A stretch of DNA of 45,965 nucleotides, taken from Gemmatimonadaceae bacterium. Its GTDB lineage: Bacteria > Gemmatimonadota > Gemmatimonadetes > Gemmatimonadales > Gemmatimonadaceae. The stretch spans positions 1 through 45,965 of the forward strand of contig JACMME010000130.1 of assembly GCA_014379205.1 (NCBI GenBank). Direction: 5' to 3'. Within the stretch, counting starts at the first letter, position 1. Every line of letters starts with the position of its first letter. The translations under genes were made by a program, and so were the position numbers. The notes under the pieces are model-generated. The model saw only the letters and a list, made by a program, of their open reading frames with translations, was not told where the DNA came from and did no database searches. Of this stretch, positions 1-8,432 are shown one piece after another.

Positions 1-5
1 AATCC

Positions 6-1535
6 TCACTCCACCCCCAGCATCATCCTTCGCTCCGCACTCGCGAATCGGTCAGCGGATCCCTTTTCTCGCGTCATTAGTGAGACAATTATCCCGCTGG
101 CGAACGACAGCGGGATCGTGACGAGAGCGGGATTTTTCAGCGGGAAGAAAGCGCCCTCATGGCGCAGAATGTCGACCTGAATGGTGGGCGACAGATAGAT
201 TAGGGCAAGCGCTGACACAGTCCCGATAAGCATGCTGGCGACAGCGCCAGCGGTCGTGCACCGGCCCCAGAAAATCGAGAGAACGAGCGCGGGAAAGTTT
301 GCGCTTGCAGCGATCGCGAAGGCGAGCGACACCATGAACGCGACGTTCTGGCCCTTGAACGTTATGCCTAAAATCACAGCGAAAATTCCAAGACCGAGGG
401 TCGCAACCTTGGCGACACGCAGCTCTTCGCCCGGAGCTGGTTCGCCCTTTCGGACTACACTGGCCCACAGGTCGTGCGAGAGGGCGGCCGCCCCCGACAG
501 CGTCAGTCCGGCGACCACCGCCAATATCGTCGCGAAGGCAACCGCTGCAATGAAGCCGAGGAATGGCGTTCCGCCCAGGTAAGCCGCGAGCAGTGGCGCA
601 GCCATGTTGCCACCCTTGTCCACGCCGGTGATCGTCTCCGGGCCCACCAGCACCATCGCCCCGAATCCGAGAATGAATGTCAGAAGGTAGAAGAAGCCGA
701 TCAGTCCTGTGGCGTAGAACACCGAGGTGCGGGCCGCGCGTGCGTCGGGCACAGTGTAGAAGCGCATGAGAATGTGCGGTAAACCCGCGGTGCCGAACAT
801 GAGCGCCAAACCAAGTGAGATCGTGTCGAGCGGATTGGAAACCAGCTTGCCTGGGGCGAGAACTCCGGCACCATACTTGTCCGCGGCGGCCGCGAATAGA
901 GCGAGCGGGCTGCCACCGAACTTCAGCAGGACGAGCACCGCCAAAATGAAAGCGCCGCTAAGCAGGAGTACAGCCTTGACTATTTGAACCCACGTCGTGG
1001 CCAGCATGCCTCCGAAAAGGACATAGCCGATCATCACCACCCCCACGATAGTAAGCGCAAGCTCGTACGGAATTCCAAACATGAGCTTGATGAGACCACC
1101 CGCTCCAACCATCTGAGCGATGAGGTAGAAGAGAACTGTCACCAGCGTACCGATTGCGGCCGCAATGCGAACGGGCGTCTCTCGCATGCGGAGTGCGACG
1201 ACGTCCGCAAAGGTGTACTTGCCCAGATTCCTCAGCGGCTCCGCAATCAGAAACAGCACTATAGGCCAGCCTACCAGCCATCCGGTCGAGTATATGAGGC
1301 CATCGAATCCGGTGGTGGACACAAGCCCCGCAATGCCGAGAAAGGAGGCGGCACTCATGTAGTCCCCGGCCAGGGCAAAACCATTCTGACCCGCGCTGAT
1401 GCTGCGCCCCGCGGCATAGAAGTGTTCCGTGGTCTTTGTGCGGAGAGCGGCCCAATAGGTGATCCCCATCGTGATCGCGATGAAGACGAAAAAGAAGACG
1501 ATCGAGATTACGTTGGGAGATCCAAGTGTCGGCAT
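6..1535 (-). CDS. actP: Cation/acetate symporter, sodium:solute symporter family
   Basis: Inner-membrane sodium:solute symporter of the ActP type, predicted to import acetate or another short monocarboxylate with a cation. The 509-residue protein is almost wholly hydrophobic, with about 13 membrane segments, and has SSS-family stretches such as [23 protein letters not shown] and [14 protein letters not shown] chose the ATG at 1535, giving MPTLGSPN before the first membrane helix. The frame stays open to 1619 only because it reads through the AACTGCG-type repeat array, which would add an odd SSSQLAV-like leader. A DUF485 gene lies just upstream on the same strand, the usual actP partner. Acetate as the substrate is inferred from family and partner; other monocarboxylates are possible. 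Confidence 0.88.
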   Translation of the reverse strand: MPTLGSPNVISIVFFFVFIAITMGITYWAALRTKTTEHFYAAGRSISAGQNGFALAGDYMSAASFLGIAGLVSTTGFDGLIYSTGWLVGWPIVLFLIAEPLRNLGKYTFADVVALRMRETPVRIAAAIGTLVTVLFYLIAQMVGAGGLIKLMFGIPYELALTIVGVVMIGYVLFGGMLATTWVQIVKAVLLLSGAFILAVLVLLKFGGSPLALFAAAADKYGAGVLAPGKLVSNPLDTISLGLALMFGTAGLPHILMRFYTVPDARAARTSVFYATGLIGFFYLLTFILGFGAMVLVGPETITGVDKGGNMAAPLLAAYLGGTPFLGFIAAVAFATILAVVAGLTLSGAAALSHDLWASVVRKGEPAPGEELRVAKVATLGLGIFAVILGITFKGQNVAFMVSLAFAIAASANFPALVLSIFWGRCTTAGAVASMLIGTVSALALIYLSPTIQVDILRHEGAFFPLKNPALVTIPLSFASGIIVSLMTREKGSADRFASAERRMMLGVE

Positions 1536-1543
1536 GATCGGAG

Positions 1544-1639
1544 GATTGCGGATTGCGAAGTGCGGACTGAACTGCGAACTGCTAACTGCTAACTGCGAAC
1601 TGCTAACTGCGAACGGCAAACTGCGAACTGCTAACTGCT
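1544..1639. repeat. Tandem heptamer array, AACTGCG family, single orientation
   Basis: Ten exact-length 7-base units run from 1570 to 1639. Most are AACTGCG or AACTGCT, one is AACGGCA. Degenerate units (GATTGCG twice, AAGTGCG, a 5-base GACTG) extend the array to about 1544. It fills most of the gap between the DUF485 stop and the actP start inside one minus-strand operon. No inverted partner array lies nearby. Neither strand of the consensus contains a stop codon in any frame, so reading frames pass through it. Confidence 0.95.
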
Positions 1640-1644
1640 CACCA

Positions 1645-1944
1645 CTACCGTATCACATCTGTTTGCTTCGAAATGATCCGACTGAGCTCTTCGTCATACT
1701 GAGTGTTCGCCCAACGCACATAAACCCAGGTCAACAGCCAGGCCGAGATAATCACCAAAGCTCCGAGGAGAATGCCGACGCTCAAGCCGCGAACCAGGAG
1801 TCGGCCCATCAGCTGCTTCTGAAAGGCAATAAGAGCTATGAAACCGAAGTAGATCGCGATCATTGCCGCGGTGAGACCGATGGCGACTTTCCAACGGCGG
1901 GCCGCGAGAGCCTGCAAGCGCGGATCGGGAGAAGAAGGAATCAT
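1645..1944 (-). CDS. DUF485 family membrane protein (YjcH-like)
   Basis: Small inner-membrane protein of 99 residues with two predicted helices, about residues 18-42 and 52-75, a short polar N-terminus and a charged C-terminal tail. DUF485 proteins are usually encoded next to ActP-type acetate symporters, and this one is directly upstream of such a gene on the same strand. A role as accessory subunit of the symporter is inferred from this conserved pairing. Its ATG overlaps the end of the preceding DinB gene by 4 bases (ATGA), which indicates translational coupling. A heptamer repeat array separates it from actP. Confidence 0.8.
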   Translation of the reverse strand: MIPSSPDPRLQALAARRWKVAIGLTAAMIAIYFGFIALIAFQKQLMGRLLVRGLSVGILLGALVIISAWLLTWVYVRWANTQYDEELSRIISKQTDVIR

Positions 1945-2519
1945 TGCTGTACCTTCCCGCTGAGCTTCTCTTCAGCAGATGCAGAAAATGTCTGCGTTGC
2001 GGGAATCATCACATCGGCAGGCACTCCCGCTCTCACGATCTTCGCGGTTGCGATGATCTGACCGGTGTGGCGCTGGGTGTGTTCGGCGATATGGAAAAGC
2101 AAGCCGAATACGGTGGTTGGCAGCGCCGCGCGGCCGACGCTTCGTGGGTCCTGAAGCGCTGTTACATCAGTCTCGCGCATTACGCGCAGCGCCTCGTCAA
2201 TCGCGGAGTGTACGGCATTTGTCAGCTCGCCGGCCTCGATCGACATACCCTCTCCCGACTCCTCCAGTGCGAGAACCTTCCATTGCCGTTCGTCGAGCAT
2301 CTCGCCACGCGCGTAGGTGAGTAGCCTGTCGATGCTTCCGGCAACATGCCGCAAATGAAAACCAAGCGACGCAACGCCTCCAGGCCGAAGAGCGAGCTCG
2401 CGGCTTGCAAGACCGGCCACGCCTGAGGCGATGTCCCTGCGCGCCTGCACCAGCGCGTGCGCGGCGGGCATAAGCACGGGGTTGACGCCATCCAGAGGAC
2501 CGCTCAGCCAGGCTTCCAT
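1941..2519 (-). CDS. DinB family (YfiT-like) putative metal-dependent protein
   Basis: Cytosolic four-helix-bundle protein of the DinB/YfiT superfamily, 192 residues. The family's three metal-binding histidines are visible as H58 (in GFHLRHVAGS), H147 and H151 (in HIAEHTQRHTG). Members are often thiol-dependent transferases or proteins of unknown function, and the substrate here cannot be read from sequence. The ATG at 2519 fits the domain start. It is the first gene of a minus-strand operon and overlaps the DUF485 gene by 4 bases, so it is probably co-transcribed with the symporter genes. A second, divergent DinB gene lies at 6305-6892. Confidence 0.8.
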   Translation of the reverse strand: MEAWLSGPLDGVNPVLMPAAHALVQARRDIASGVAGLASRELALRPGGVASLGFHLRHVAGSIDRLLTYARGEMLDERQWKVLALEESGEGMSIEAGELTNAVHSAIDEALRVMRETDVTALQDPRSVGRAALPTTVFGLLFHIAEHTQRHTGQIIATAKIVRAGVPADVMIPATQTFSASAEEKLSGKVQQ

Positions 2520-2892
2520 GAATAGCTAACATAGCCCAACCGACGCTTGCAGTAAGCACGCGCCCGCGAATTGCTCCTTTATGATTCTTTGTCGGCTCAA
2601 TCCAGCAAGGGTTCTCCACAGCGAAGATCTCGCGAGTACGCCGCTTTGACTTCATCTGGAGTTGTTCTTTCCGAAGCGAAGATGCTTGCGTCGATAATGC
2701 GAGGCCTCGTTGCTCGCAACCTTTTCGGTGGTGCCGTAAGATGATACGTTGCTGCGGGAACCGTCCTGAATAACCAGGGAGAAACATCACGGGTCGAATG
2801 CACCAGACGCGAGCAGAAATTCCGGCCATCTTGCCGGTTTCAGATATTCATCGCGAGGAGGCATTCGCGGTTCCCCGTCGCTGTATTCGAAC
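2520..2892. other. Intergenic region between divergent operons
   Basis: This 373-base stretch separates the minus-strand DinB operon from the plus-strand HEAT/HD-GYP operon and should hold both promoters. Short frames on the minus strand (for example 2597-2803) show no recognisable domain and no good ribosome binding site. I see no repeat array, tRNA or clear operator here. Confidence 0.5.
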
Positions 2893-4950
2893 TTGACGCG
2901 CGCCACAACCACTGGCGACAGCGCATCGCTCTCACGCGAGCTGGCCGACTTTCTCGTCCAACTCTCGATAGCGTTGCACAAACACGCGATCTATCCGCCG
3001 ACGCACCCAATGCTTTCCGGTGCGGTCGACGGCGTCATAGCAAGGCTTGGCGAGATGCTGGGTACGCGTGCTACACTGTCACTCGGCGTCGCACGCAATC
3101 AGCTCGTGATCGAGGGGATAGCGACCGACCCCGATAATCCCCTGTTGCGTGAGCTGGCGCAACGGCTTCATCGGCATCATCTGGGCGCGGTGAGGTTCAG
3201 TCTTGGTGTCACGAGCGATCAGATCGCCGATTTTCTCACCACTGTAGCCGTTGATGCGGACCGCACCGGGGATCCGCTCGGCGACCGCAAGGACCGGATG
3301 GAAAAGTGGCCACATGTGCGCTTGTACCCTCTTTCCTACGGACAGCTCGAGCTGGTGGAAAAGAAGGAGGGAGAGGATGGGGCTGATGCCGCAGGAGGTG
3401 CACGCGGCGCGACCCTGTGGATTGGTCTTGCCCGCGCCGCGCTAGCCGCCGAGGAGGACTCGGATGTATCGCTGTCCACCGACCCCGAGGCAGTGGCCAA
3501 GGCTATCGACGCGGGTTCCCGCGAAGTGGCATACGACCAGGTCATAGTCGGTTATCTGCTGCAGATCGCGAACGAGCTCAAGACGGCTGGGCAGGGCGAA
3601 GCTGAAGCGTTGAAACGACGCGTTACGCAGATGGTTGGCGCGCTCAGGCCGGAAACCGTCAGCCGTCTTCTCGGCATGGGTGGCAATATCGCGCAGCGCC
3701 GGCAGTTCGTCCTCGACGCAGCGCAGGGTATGGCAGCAGATGTCGTAGTGCAGGTAGTTCAGGCCGCAGCTGACGCTTCCGGTGAAACCATATCCCACTC
3801 TCTGCTGCGTCTGCTTTCGAAACTGGCCGCGCACGCACAGGACGGAAATGACGGCTCGCGCGGGCGCGCTGATACCGCTCTTCGCGAACAAGTCACCCGT
3901 CTGGTGGCCGACTGGGAGCTCGAGGATCCCAACCCCGATGCATACCGCGCCGTACTGGAGGGCATGTCCCGAGCTGCGCCAGCGGTAGGCGGTACGGAAT
4001 CCGCAAGCGTTGCAGACTCCCCCCGCATTCTCGCAATGAGCCTCGAGCTTTCCGTTGTAGGACCGCCAACCTGGCTCGCAGTCGAAGACATGCTATCCAA
4101 CGGTCAGGCATCGGGACTGTTCGATTTTCTGAGTGACGCAGCACCAGACAATACGGCGGCCGCGGAAATCTGGAAGCGAATCGCCACAACGGATCGTATA
4201 CGCGAGGCACTCGCCTTCGAGCCGGTGGACGTGCAGTTGCTTGAACGGATGGTCGCGCGCTTGGGAATAGCCGCGGCAATTCCGATGCTCGACGCCCTGG
4301 CTACGGCGGAGAAGCGTGCTACGCGATGGAAGCTGATTACCCTCATGGGAAATATCGGTGAGGCGGCTGTACCGCTCGTGATAGCGAGGATGGCGAATCA
4401 GCCATGGTTCATGCAGCGCAATCTGTTGTTGATCCTCGACAAGATCGGGAAGTGGCCAGCTGACTTTTCTCTGGGTCCGTACGCGCGGCATACGGATGCG
4501 CGCGTGCGCCGCGAGGCCATTCGCATGATGCTCGCTCTTCCGGACGCACGGGAATCAGCTCTCCGTTCGGCACTGATGGACACCGACCAACAGGTAGTAC
4601 AGATGGCCCTCGGGGCGGCGGCCGAAAGCTTGCCGCCACTCGCGGCACCATTGATCGCACGGCATGCCACCGAACCGGCATGGGAGCCGAGAATCCGTGC
4701 CATGGCGATCCGGGTTCTGGCGACTATTCCCTCTCCCGCAACGTTGGACATGCTGTTACGCATCGTGATGGCAAAACGAAAGCTTTTCGGAAGAGAACGA
4801 CTCAACGAGCGATCTGTGGAAGTGCTTGCCGCACTGAATGGACTTGCGACCCACTGGCGGGCTGATCCAAGGGCCACACGGGCGCTGTCGCTCGCGCGCC
4901 GCAGCTCGGACCGGGAGGTACGCACAGCGGTGGACAGTGCCGAGGCATGA
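2893..4950 (+). CDS. HEAT-repeat protein with N-terminal domain shared with the next gene
   Basis: Predicted soluble protein of 685 residues. Residues 19-57 hold a helical motif (FLVQLSIALHKHAIYPPTHP) that recurs at the start of the next protein. Residues about 430-680 are alpha-helical repeats of HEAT type, with elements such as MLDALATAEKRATRWKLITL and ARVRREAIRMMLALPDA. The middle is helical without a recognised domain. The most upstream start in frame is TTG at 2893; a GAGGAGG stretch at 2855-2861 is rather far upstream for it, and an ATT at 2863 lies just behind that site, so the start is uncertain. The stop overlaps the HD-GYP-like gene by 4 bases. A scaffold role for that enzyme is an inference. 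Confidence 0.75.
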   Translation: MTRATTTGDSASLSRELADFLVQLSIALHKHAIYPPTHPMLSGAVDGVIARLGEMLGTRATLSLGVARNQLVIEGIATDPDNPLLRELAQRLHRHHLGAVRFSLGVTSDQIADFLTTVAVDADRTGDPLGDRKDRMEKWPHVRLYPLSYGQLELVEKKEGEDGADAAGGARGATLWIGLARAALAAEEDSDVSLSTDPEAVAKAIDAGSREVAYDQVIVGYLLQIANELKTAGQGEAEALKRRVTQMVGALRPETVSRLLGMGGNIAQRRQFVLDAAQGMAADVVVQVVQAAADASGETISHSLLRLLSKLAAHAQDGNDGSRGRADTALREQVTRLVADWELEDPNPDAYRAVLEGMSRAAPAVGGTESASVADSPRILAMSLELSVVGPPTWLAVEDMLSNGQASGLFDFLSDAAPDNTAAAEIWKRIATTDRIREALAFEPVDVQLLERMVARLGIAAAIPMLDALATAEKRATRWKLITLMGNIGEAAVPLVIARMANQPWFMQRNLLLILDKIGKWPADFSLGPYARHTDARVRREAIRMMLALPDARESALRSALMDTDQQVVQMALGAAAESLPPLAAPLIARHATEPAWEPRIRAMAIRVLATIPSPATLDMLLRIVMAKRKLFGRERLNERSVEVLAALNGLATHWRADPRATRALSLARRSSDREVRTAVDSAEA

Positions 4951-6116
4951 GCGACCCATCGCGATTCCTGACTTCGCTCGCCCAGGCTTTCGCGACTATG
5001 GGACTTTACCCGAACACCCATCCATCTCGAGCGCGGACACTCGATGCCGCGTACGAGCAGCTGCTTCTCTTACAGAGCACTGATCCGCAGCCCCAGTTCA
5101 GCTTCCTCGAGCACGAAGTTGTATACGGCCGCACCACTCTGCAGGACATGCGTGATTGGGCGCCCGGAACGCGGCTGTCGGGCATCGGCGTACAGCGGCT
5201 GGAGTTCACCGGGTTCGTTTCGCGGGAAGATTTCGAGCTGTTTGTTGAAGATGTCATGCAACGGCTCGCCCTTACTGCGTCGTCGGCCGAAGCGCGACCC
5301 GAGCGCCCCACAGCCATTCGGTTTGGCGCGGTTGGACTACGTGGCGAAACGCAGCAAGAGGAGAACGAGCCACTACAGGTAGCTGGAATAAATTACACCA
5401 TGGGTGAGGAGGTCAGCGCGATAAAGTGGATCCATCAGGAGGTCGCGTCGCGTGGCAACCTGCATCTTCTCGAGGCTGAAGCGACGGTCCGGTCGCTTTC
5501 AGTAGCGATGCATGGTGAAAGCCGCATCGTGATCCCGTTGCTCGAGCTCAAGGAATTCGATCAGTACACCACTACGCATTCGATGAACGTGGCCGTGCTC
5601 GCGATGGCGCTCGCCGAGTATTTGGGACTCGACGCGCGCGATGTGCGGACCTTTGGGGTTGCCGGACTACTGCACGATCTGGGCAAGGTGCGCATACCCA
5701 AGGAGATTCTGAACAAGCCCGGCAAGCTGACAGACGAGGAGCGCCAGATAATGCAGCGCCATCCTTCTGACGGAGCTCGCGTGCTCATCGACAGCGATCG
5801 CCAGCTCGACCTGGCTGCGACGGTAGCTTACGAGCACCACATCATGATCGACGGAGGGGGTTACCCCAATATGCATTTTCGAAGGGACTGCCACGCGGCG
5901 AGCAAGCTCGTTCACGTCTGCGACGTCTATGACGCGCTTCGCACGAAGCGCCCTTATCGTGGAGCATGGGAGTCACCCAAGGTGCTGAGCTATCTCGAGG
6001 AGCGGGCCGGTACGGAATTCGACGCCAGCATTGTGCGCGGGTTCATCGCAATGATGCAGGCGTGGGACCTGAGAGTCACTCGCACGGATGCGCCTGAGGA
6101 AGCCGCCTGGAAGTAG
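4947..6116 (+). CDS. HD-GYP-like domain phosphohydrolase
   Basis: Protein of 389 residues, probably hydrolysing a cyclic dinucleotide such as c-di-GMP. The C-terminal half is an HD-GYP-like domain: H211 starts the motif, H243-D244 is the HD pair in LLHDLGK, then H297-H298, D302 and GYP at 305-307, with D326 in HVCDVYDALR. The signature is HHIMIDGGGYP, so the usual glutamate after HH is isoleucine; metal ligands otherwise look intact. Residues 7-35 resemble the N-terminus of the upstream HEAT protein (LYPNTHPS against IYPPTHPM). The ATG overlaps the upstream stop by 4 bases. No receiver or membrane domain is seen, so input probably comes through the N-terminal domain or the partner. Confidence 0.85.
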   Translation: MSDPSRFLTSLAQAFATMGLYPNTHPSRARTLDAAYEQLLLLQSTDPQPQFSFLEHEVVYGRTTLQDMRDWAPGTRLSGIGVQRLEFTGFVSREDFELFVEDVMQRLALTASSAEARPERPTAIRFGAVGLRGETQQEENEPLQVAGINYTMGEEVSAIKWIHQEVASRGNLHLLEAEATVRSLSVAMHGESRIVIPLLELKEFDQYTTTHSMNVAVLAMALAEYLGLDARDVRTFGVAGLLHDLGKVRIPKEILNKPGKLTDEERQIMQRHPSDGARVLIDSDRQLDLAATVAYEHHIMIDGGGYPNMHFRRDCHAASKLVHVCDVYDALRTKRPYRGAWESPKVLSYLEERAGTEFDASIVRGFIAMMQAWDLRVTRTDAPEEAAWK

Positions 6117-6149
6117 AGGGGCTGCGTGCATGGGACTGACTGCTACGTG

Positions 6150-6289
6150 TACTGCGTAAACTGCGAACTGCGAACTGCGAACTGCGAAGTGCGAAGTGCG
6201 AACTACGAACTGCGAACTACGAAGTGCGCACGTCGCACTCTCACCGAAATGATGTCCTTCGCAGTTCGCAGTTCGCAGTTTACGCAGTA
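6150..6289. repeat. Inverted pair of AACTGCG heptamer arrays
   Basis: Left arm 6150-6181 and right arm 6258-6289 form a perfect 32-base inverted repeat with 76 bases between them. Both arms carry AACTGCG units and the same irregularity, a TAA inserted between TACTGCG and the first full unit. Further units (AAGTGCG, AACTACG) continue inward from the left arm to about 6228. The element lies between the convergent HD-GYP-like gene and second DinB gene and could form a long hairpin in DNA or RNA. There is no T-run typical of a simple terminator. Confidence 0.95.
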
Positions 6290-6304
6290 CGCAGTATCAC
6301 TCAC

Positions 6305-6892
6305 CTACCCCGCCGCACCCACCCTGTCATTCCCGGACAGCGATGTCGCCACGCGTTTGGCCTGTTCCAAGTGACGTTCTTCGTGCCTGATTATCACTTC
6401 GAACGCTTCGCCGAGTCTGAACCGAAGCAGTCGAGTCACCGGCGATGTGATCTTGAGGCCTATGAGATCCAGTCCGTCCGATTGCAGCATCAGTTCGTCC
6501 AGTGTCCGTTGCTGCGCAAGGAAATCGCGTGGCGCGGATGGTGAAGGCTGATCGGACGGACGAAACACCGCTGGCGCTTTCATCCTGGATGTTGTGGCTG
6601 GACTCACCGCCTTGATGAACCACCTTCCGACCCAACTCGGCTGATATGGAAGGGTCGCCACACGCTTGCGCGCGCGACCTTCGGAAATTGCCACCTGGAT
6701 CCGCGGCAAATACTCGCCGTTGGAAACGATCAGGTGGTGGAAGCACTGGGCTATGCTCCAGCCGCCGTCAGCGGGAGGTTGGAGCAGTTGCTCGTCTATC
6801 AGTGGGGAGACAAGCTGCTCGGTTTCGGCGACAATCCTTACGGACGCCTCCAGGAGTGAACGCAGGTGCGGATCCTGCGCTGTCACCCTCAC
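6305..6892 (-). CDS. DinB family protein
   Basis: Second DinB-superfamily protein in the window, 195 residues, predicted cytosolic four-helix bundle. The likely metal histidines are in the N-terminal motif FHHLIVSNGEY (H52/H53) and in IIRHEERHLEQA (H170, H174), with WSIAQC upstream as in many members. The middle (residues 75-125) contains a proline-rich segment. Its ATG overlaps the stop of the P1 peptidase gene by 4 bases, so the two are co-translated. The function is not evident; the family includes thiol-dependent transferases and stress-induced proteins. Confidence 0.8.
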   Translation of the reverse strand: MRVTAQDPHLRSLLEASVRIVAETEQLVSPLIDEQLLQPPADGGWSIAQCFHHLIVSNGEYLPRIQVAISEGRARKRVATLPYQPSWVGRWFIKAVSPATTSRMKAPAVFRPSDQPSPSAPRDFLAQQRTLDELMLQSDGLDLIGLKITSPVTRLLRFRLGEAFEVIIRHEERHLEQAKRVATSLSGNDRVGAAG

Positions 6893-8112
6893 CTCTTCGC
6901 CCCCTCGCCCATTCGATTATGCTTGCGCAGGGCAGCGAGCAGCCGGTCGTGCGGAATCGCCGAGACCCGCAGGCCGTCGACGCCCACCATGGTGCGTGCC
7001 GCAAGCATCGCGTTGAGTATCGCCTCCTCGGTAGCCTGTACCGTCGCCTCGAAAATGGGATTGATGCGGTCATTTGGAAGCATGCGGAGCGCCGCGATTC
7101 CAGTGTCAGCGGCAGCCGCCGGATTTGCGGTGGAAAATGCGAGGAATATGTCGCCGGAAGAGTTCTCACCAAGGCCTCCCATTCGCCCTACCCCCAGCGA
7201 TGCGCGGGTTGCGACTCGCTTTAGCTGGTGCGGCAGAAGTGGGGCGTCCGTGGCGACCACGATTATTATCGAACCCAGCCCTTCAAGATTCTCGTCGCGC
7301 GGTGTGCCAGCCGGTGGCGCGGCCCCGCAGTGGGGTACGCCACGTAACCACTCGCGCGTAGGCGGCTCATTGGTTTCGTAGCACGGACGCAAGTCGGAGA
7401 TCTCGGTACCCACCGGTGCACCCGCAACGCGAAGGAGTCTTCGAGCGCCGTAGTTGCATTGCACCAGTACACCCACCGTGAAACCACCGGCAGCGTCGCT
7501 CAACTTCCGCGACGCCGTCCCGATCCCGCCCTTGAAGCCGTGGCAGATCATTCCGGTTCCGCCCCCTACCGCTCCCTCCTGGACAGCGCCCGCGCTAGCT
7601 GCATTCAAGGCTGAGAATACGTGTTCGGATTTGACGTGAAATCCCTTGTCATCGTTGAGAGCGCCATCGAACGTCTCAGCCACAACAGGCAGCGCAAACA
7701 GACGAGAACGTCCGGTCTTGACCATCCAGTCGATGACCGCATCGCGGACTACGCCGACGCTGTGCGTATTGGTGATCAGGACTGGTCCTTCGAGCATTCC
7801 GGATTCTTCCATCCAGGTGGTACCGGTCATCTCGCCGTTACCGTTCAGCGTGAACCAGGCAGCGAACACCGTATCCGAGCCTGCACGACCGCGCGGAAGA
7901 ATTGCAGTGACACCCGTGCGGACAGGGCCCCTCCCTTCGACCAGGCGGCCGGAGCCTGAAATGAGCGTGGTGTGACCGACTTCGACACCGGCGACATCCG
8001 TAATCGCATTGAGACGGCCTGAGGTGCCATCCAGCGGTATGCCAAGCTCACGCGCGCGAGTCTGCGCCTGTGCGATGGACACCATGGCGAACGAGAGAAG
8101 AAGGAGCTTCAT
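6889..8112 (-). CDS. Secreted P1 family peptidase (DmpA/BapA-like aminopeptidase)
   Basis: Ntn-type hydrolase of peptidase family S58, which cleaves N-terminal residues (L-aminopeptidase, D-amidase or beta-peptidase). The 407-residue protein starts with a signal peptide (MKLLLLSFAMVSIAQA), so it should act outside the cytoplasm. Family motifs are GHTTLISG, GNGEMTG, THSVGVVRD and GGGTGMICHGFKGGIGTAS. The self-processing site is before S281 in GLGSIIIVVATDAPL, where that serine becomes the N-terminal nucleophile of the small subunit. I use the ATG at 8112 because the frame upstream to 8169 reads into the heptamer array. A DinB gene overlaps its 3' end. Substrate is unknown. Confidence 0.88.
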   Translation of the reverse strand: MKLLLLSFAMVSIAQAQTRARELGIPLDGTSGRLNAITDVAGVEVGHTTLISGSGRLVEGRGPVRTGVTAILPRGRAGSDTVFAAWFTLNGNGEMTGTTWMEESGMLEGPVLITNTHSVGVVRDAVIDWMVKTGRSRLFALPVVAETFDGALNDDKGFHVKSEHVFSALNAASAGAVQEGAVGGGTGMICHGFKGGIGTASRKLSDAAGGFTVGVLVQCNYGARRLLRVAGAPVGTEISDLRPCYETNEPPTREWLRGVPHCGAAPPAGTPRDENLEGLGSIIIVVATDAPLLPHQLKRVATRASLGVGRMGGLGENSSGDIFLAFSTANPAAAADTGIAALRMLPNDRINPIFEATVQATEEAILNAMLAARTMVGVDGLRVSAIPHDRLLAALRKHNRMGEGAKR

Positions 8113-8432
8113 GGAATTAGGGGAACGGATTTGAAGGCCGACTTGGGAACTGCGAAATACGAACTGCAAACTGCGAACTGCGAACTGCGAACTTTATAGG
8201 TATGTGCGTCAGGAATATTTCTGCGCACCCCTGAGGACCTCACGACGCACTATTGACGAGGTGTGTGTGGTTTCGATGCTGAGAAGCTATTCTTCAGCGT
8301 CACATTTGATAGCGGGGGGGTGGCGAGCTGGCAACACTACCTCTGGGCTTACCTCAATCTCCGGCCGTTACCTAATTCAAGGCCGGCACCTCGTGTTCCC
8401 ACTCCTGCTGCTTTTCCCGACCCTGAACCGCC
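8113..8432. other. Divergent intergenic region with heptamer array
   Basis: This 320-base region lies between the minus-strand P1 peptidase and the plus-strand TrpF-like gene. It holds the repeat array at 8148-8196 and otherwise shows no recognised gene. The promoters of both genes should be here, but no convincing -35/-10 pair or operator stands out. Confidence 0.5.
8148..8196. repeat. Tandem heptamer array, AACTGCG family
   Basis: Seven consecutive 7-base units: four perfect AACTGCG, with AAATACG, AACTGCA and a terminal AACTTTA as variants. The array begins 35 bases upstream of the P1 peptidase start codon, so it may lie in that gene's leader or promoter. I find no inverted partner within a few hundred bases. 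Confidence 0.93.

Noticed and set aside
984..1592. Plus-strand frame of about 200 codons opposite actP
   Set aside because: It is antisense to a clear membrane transporter, its product has no domain and its end is repeat-encoded.
6150..6289. CRISPR array
   Set aside because: The unit is only 7 bases with no unique spacers, and no cas genes are present.
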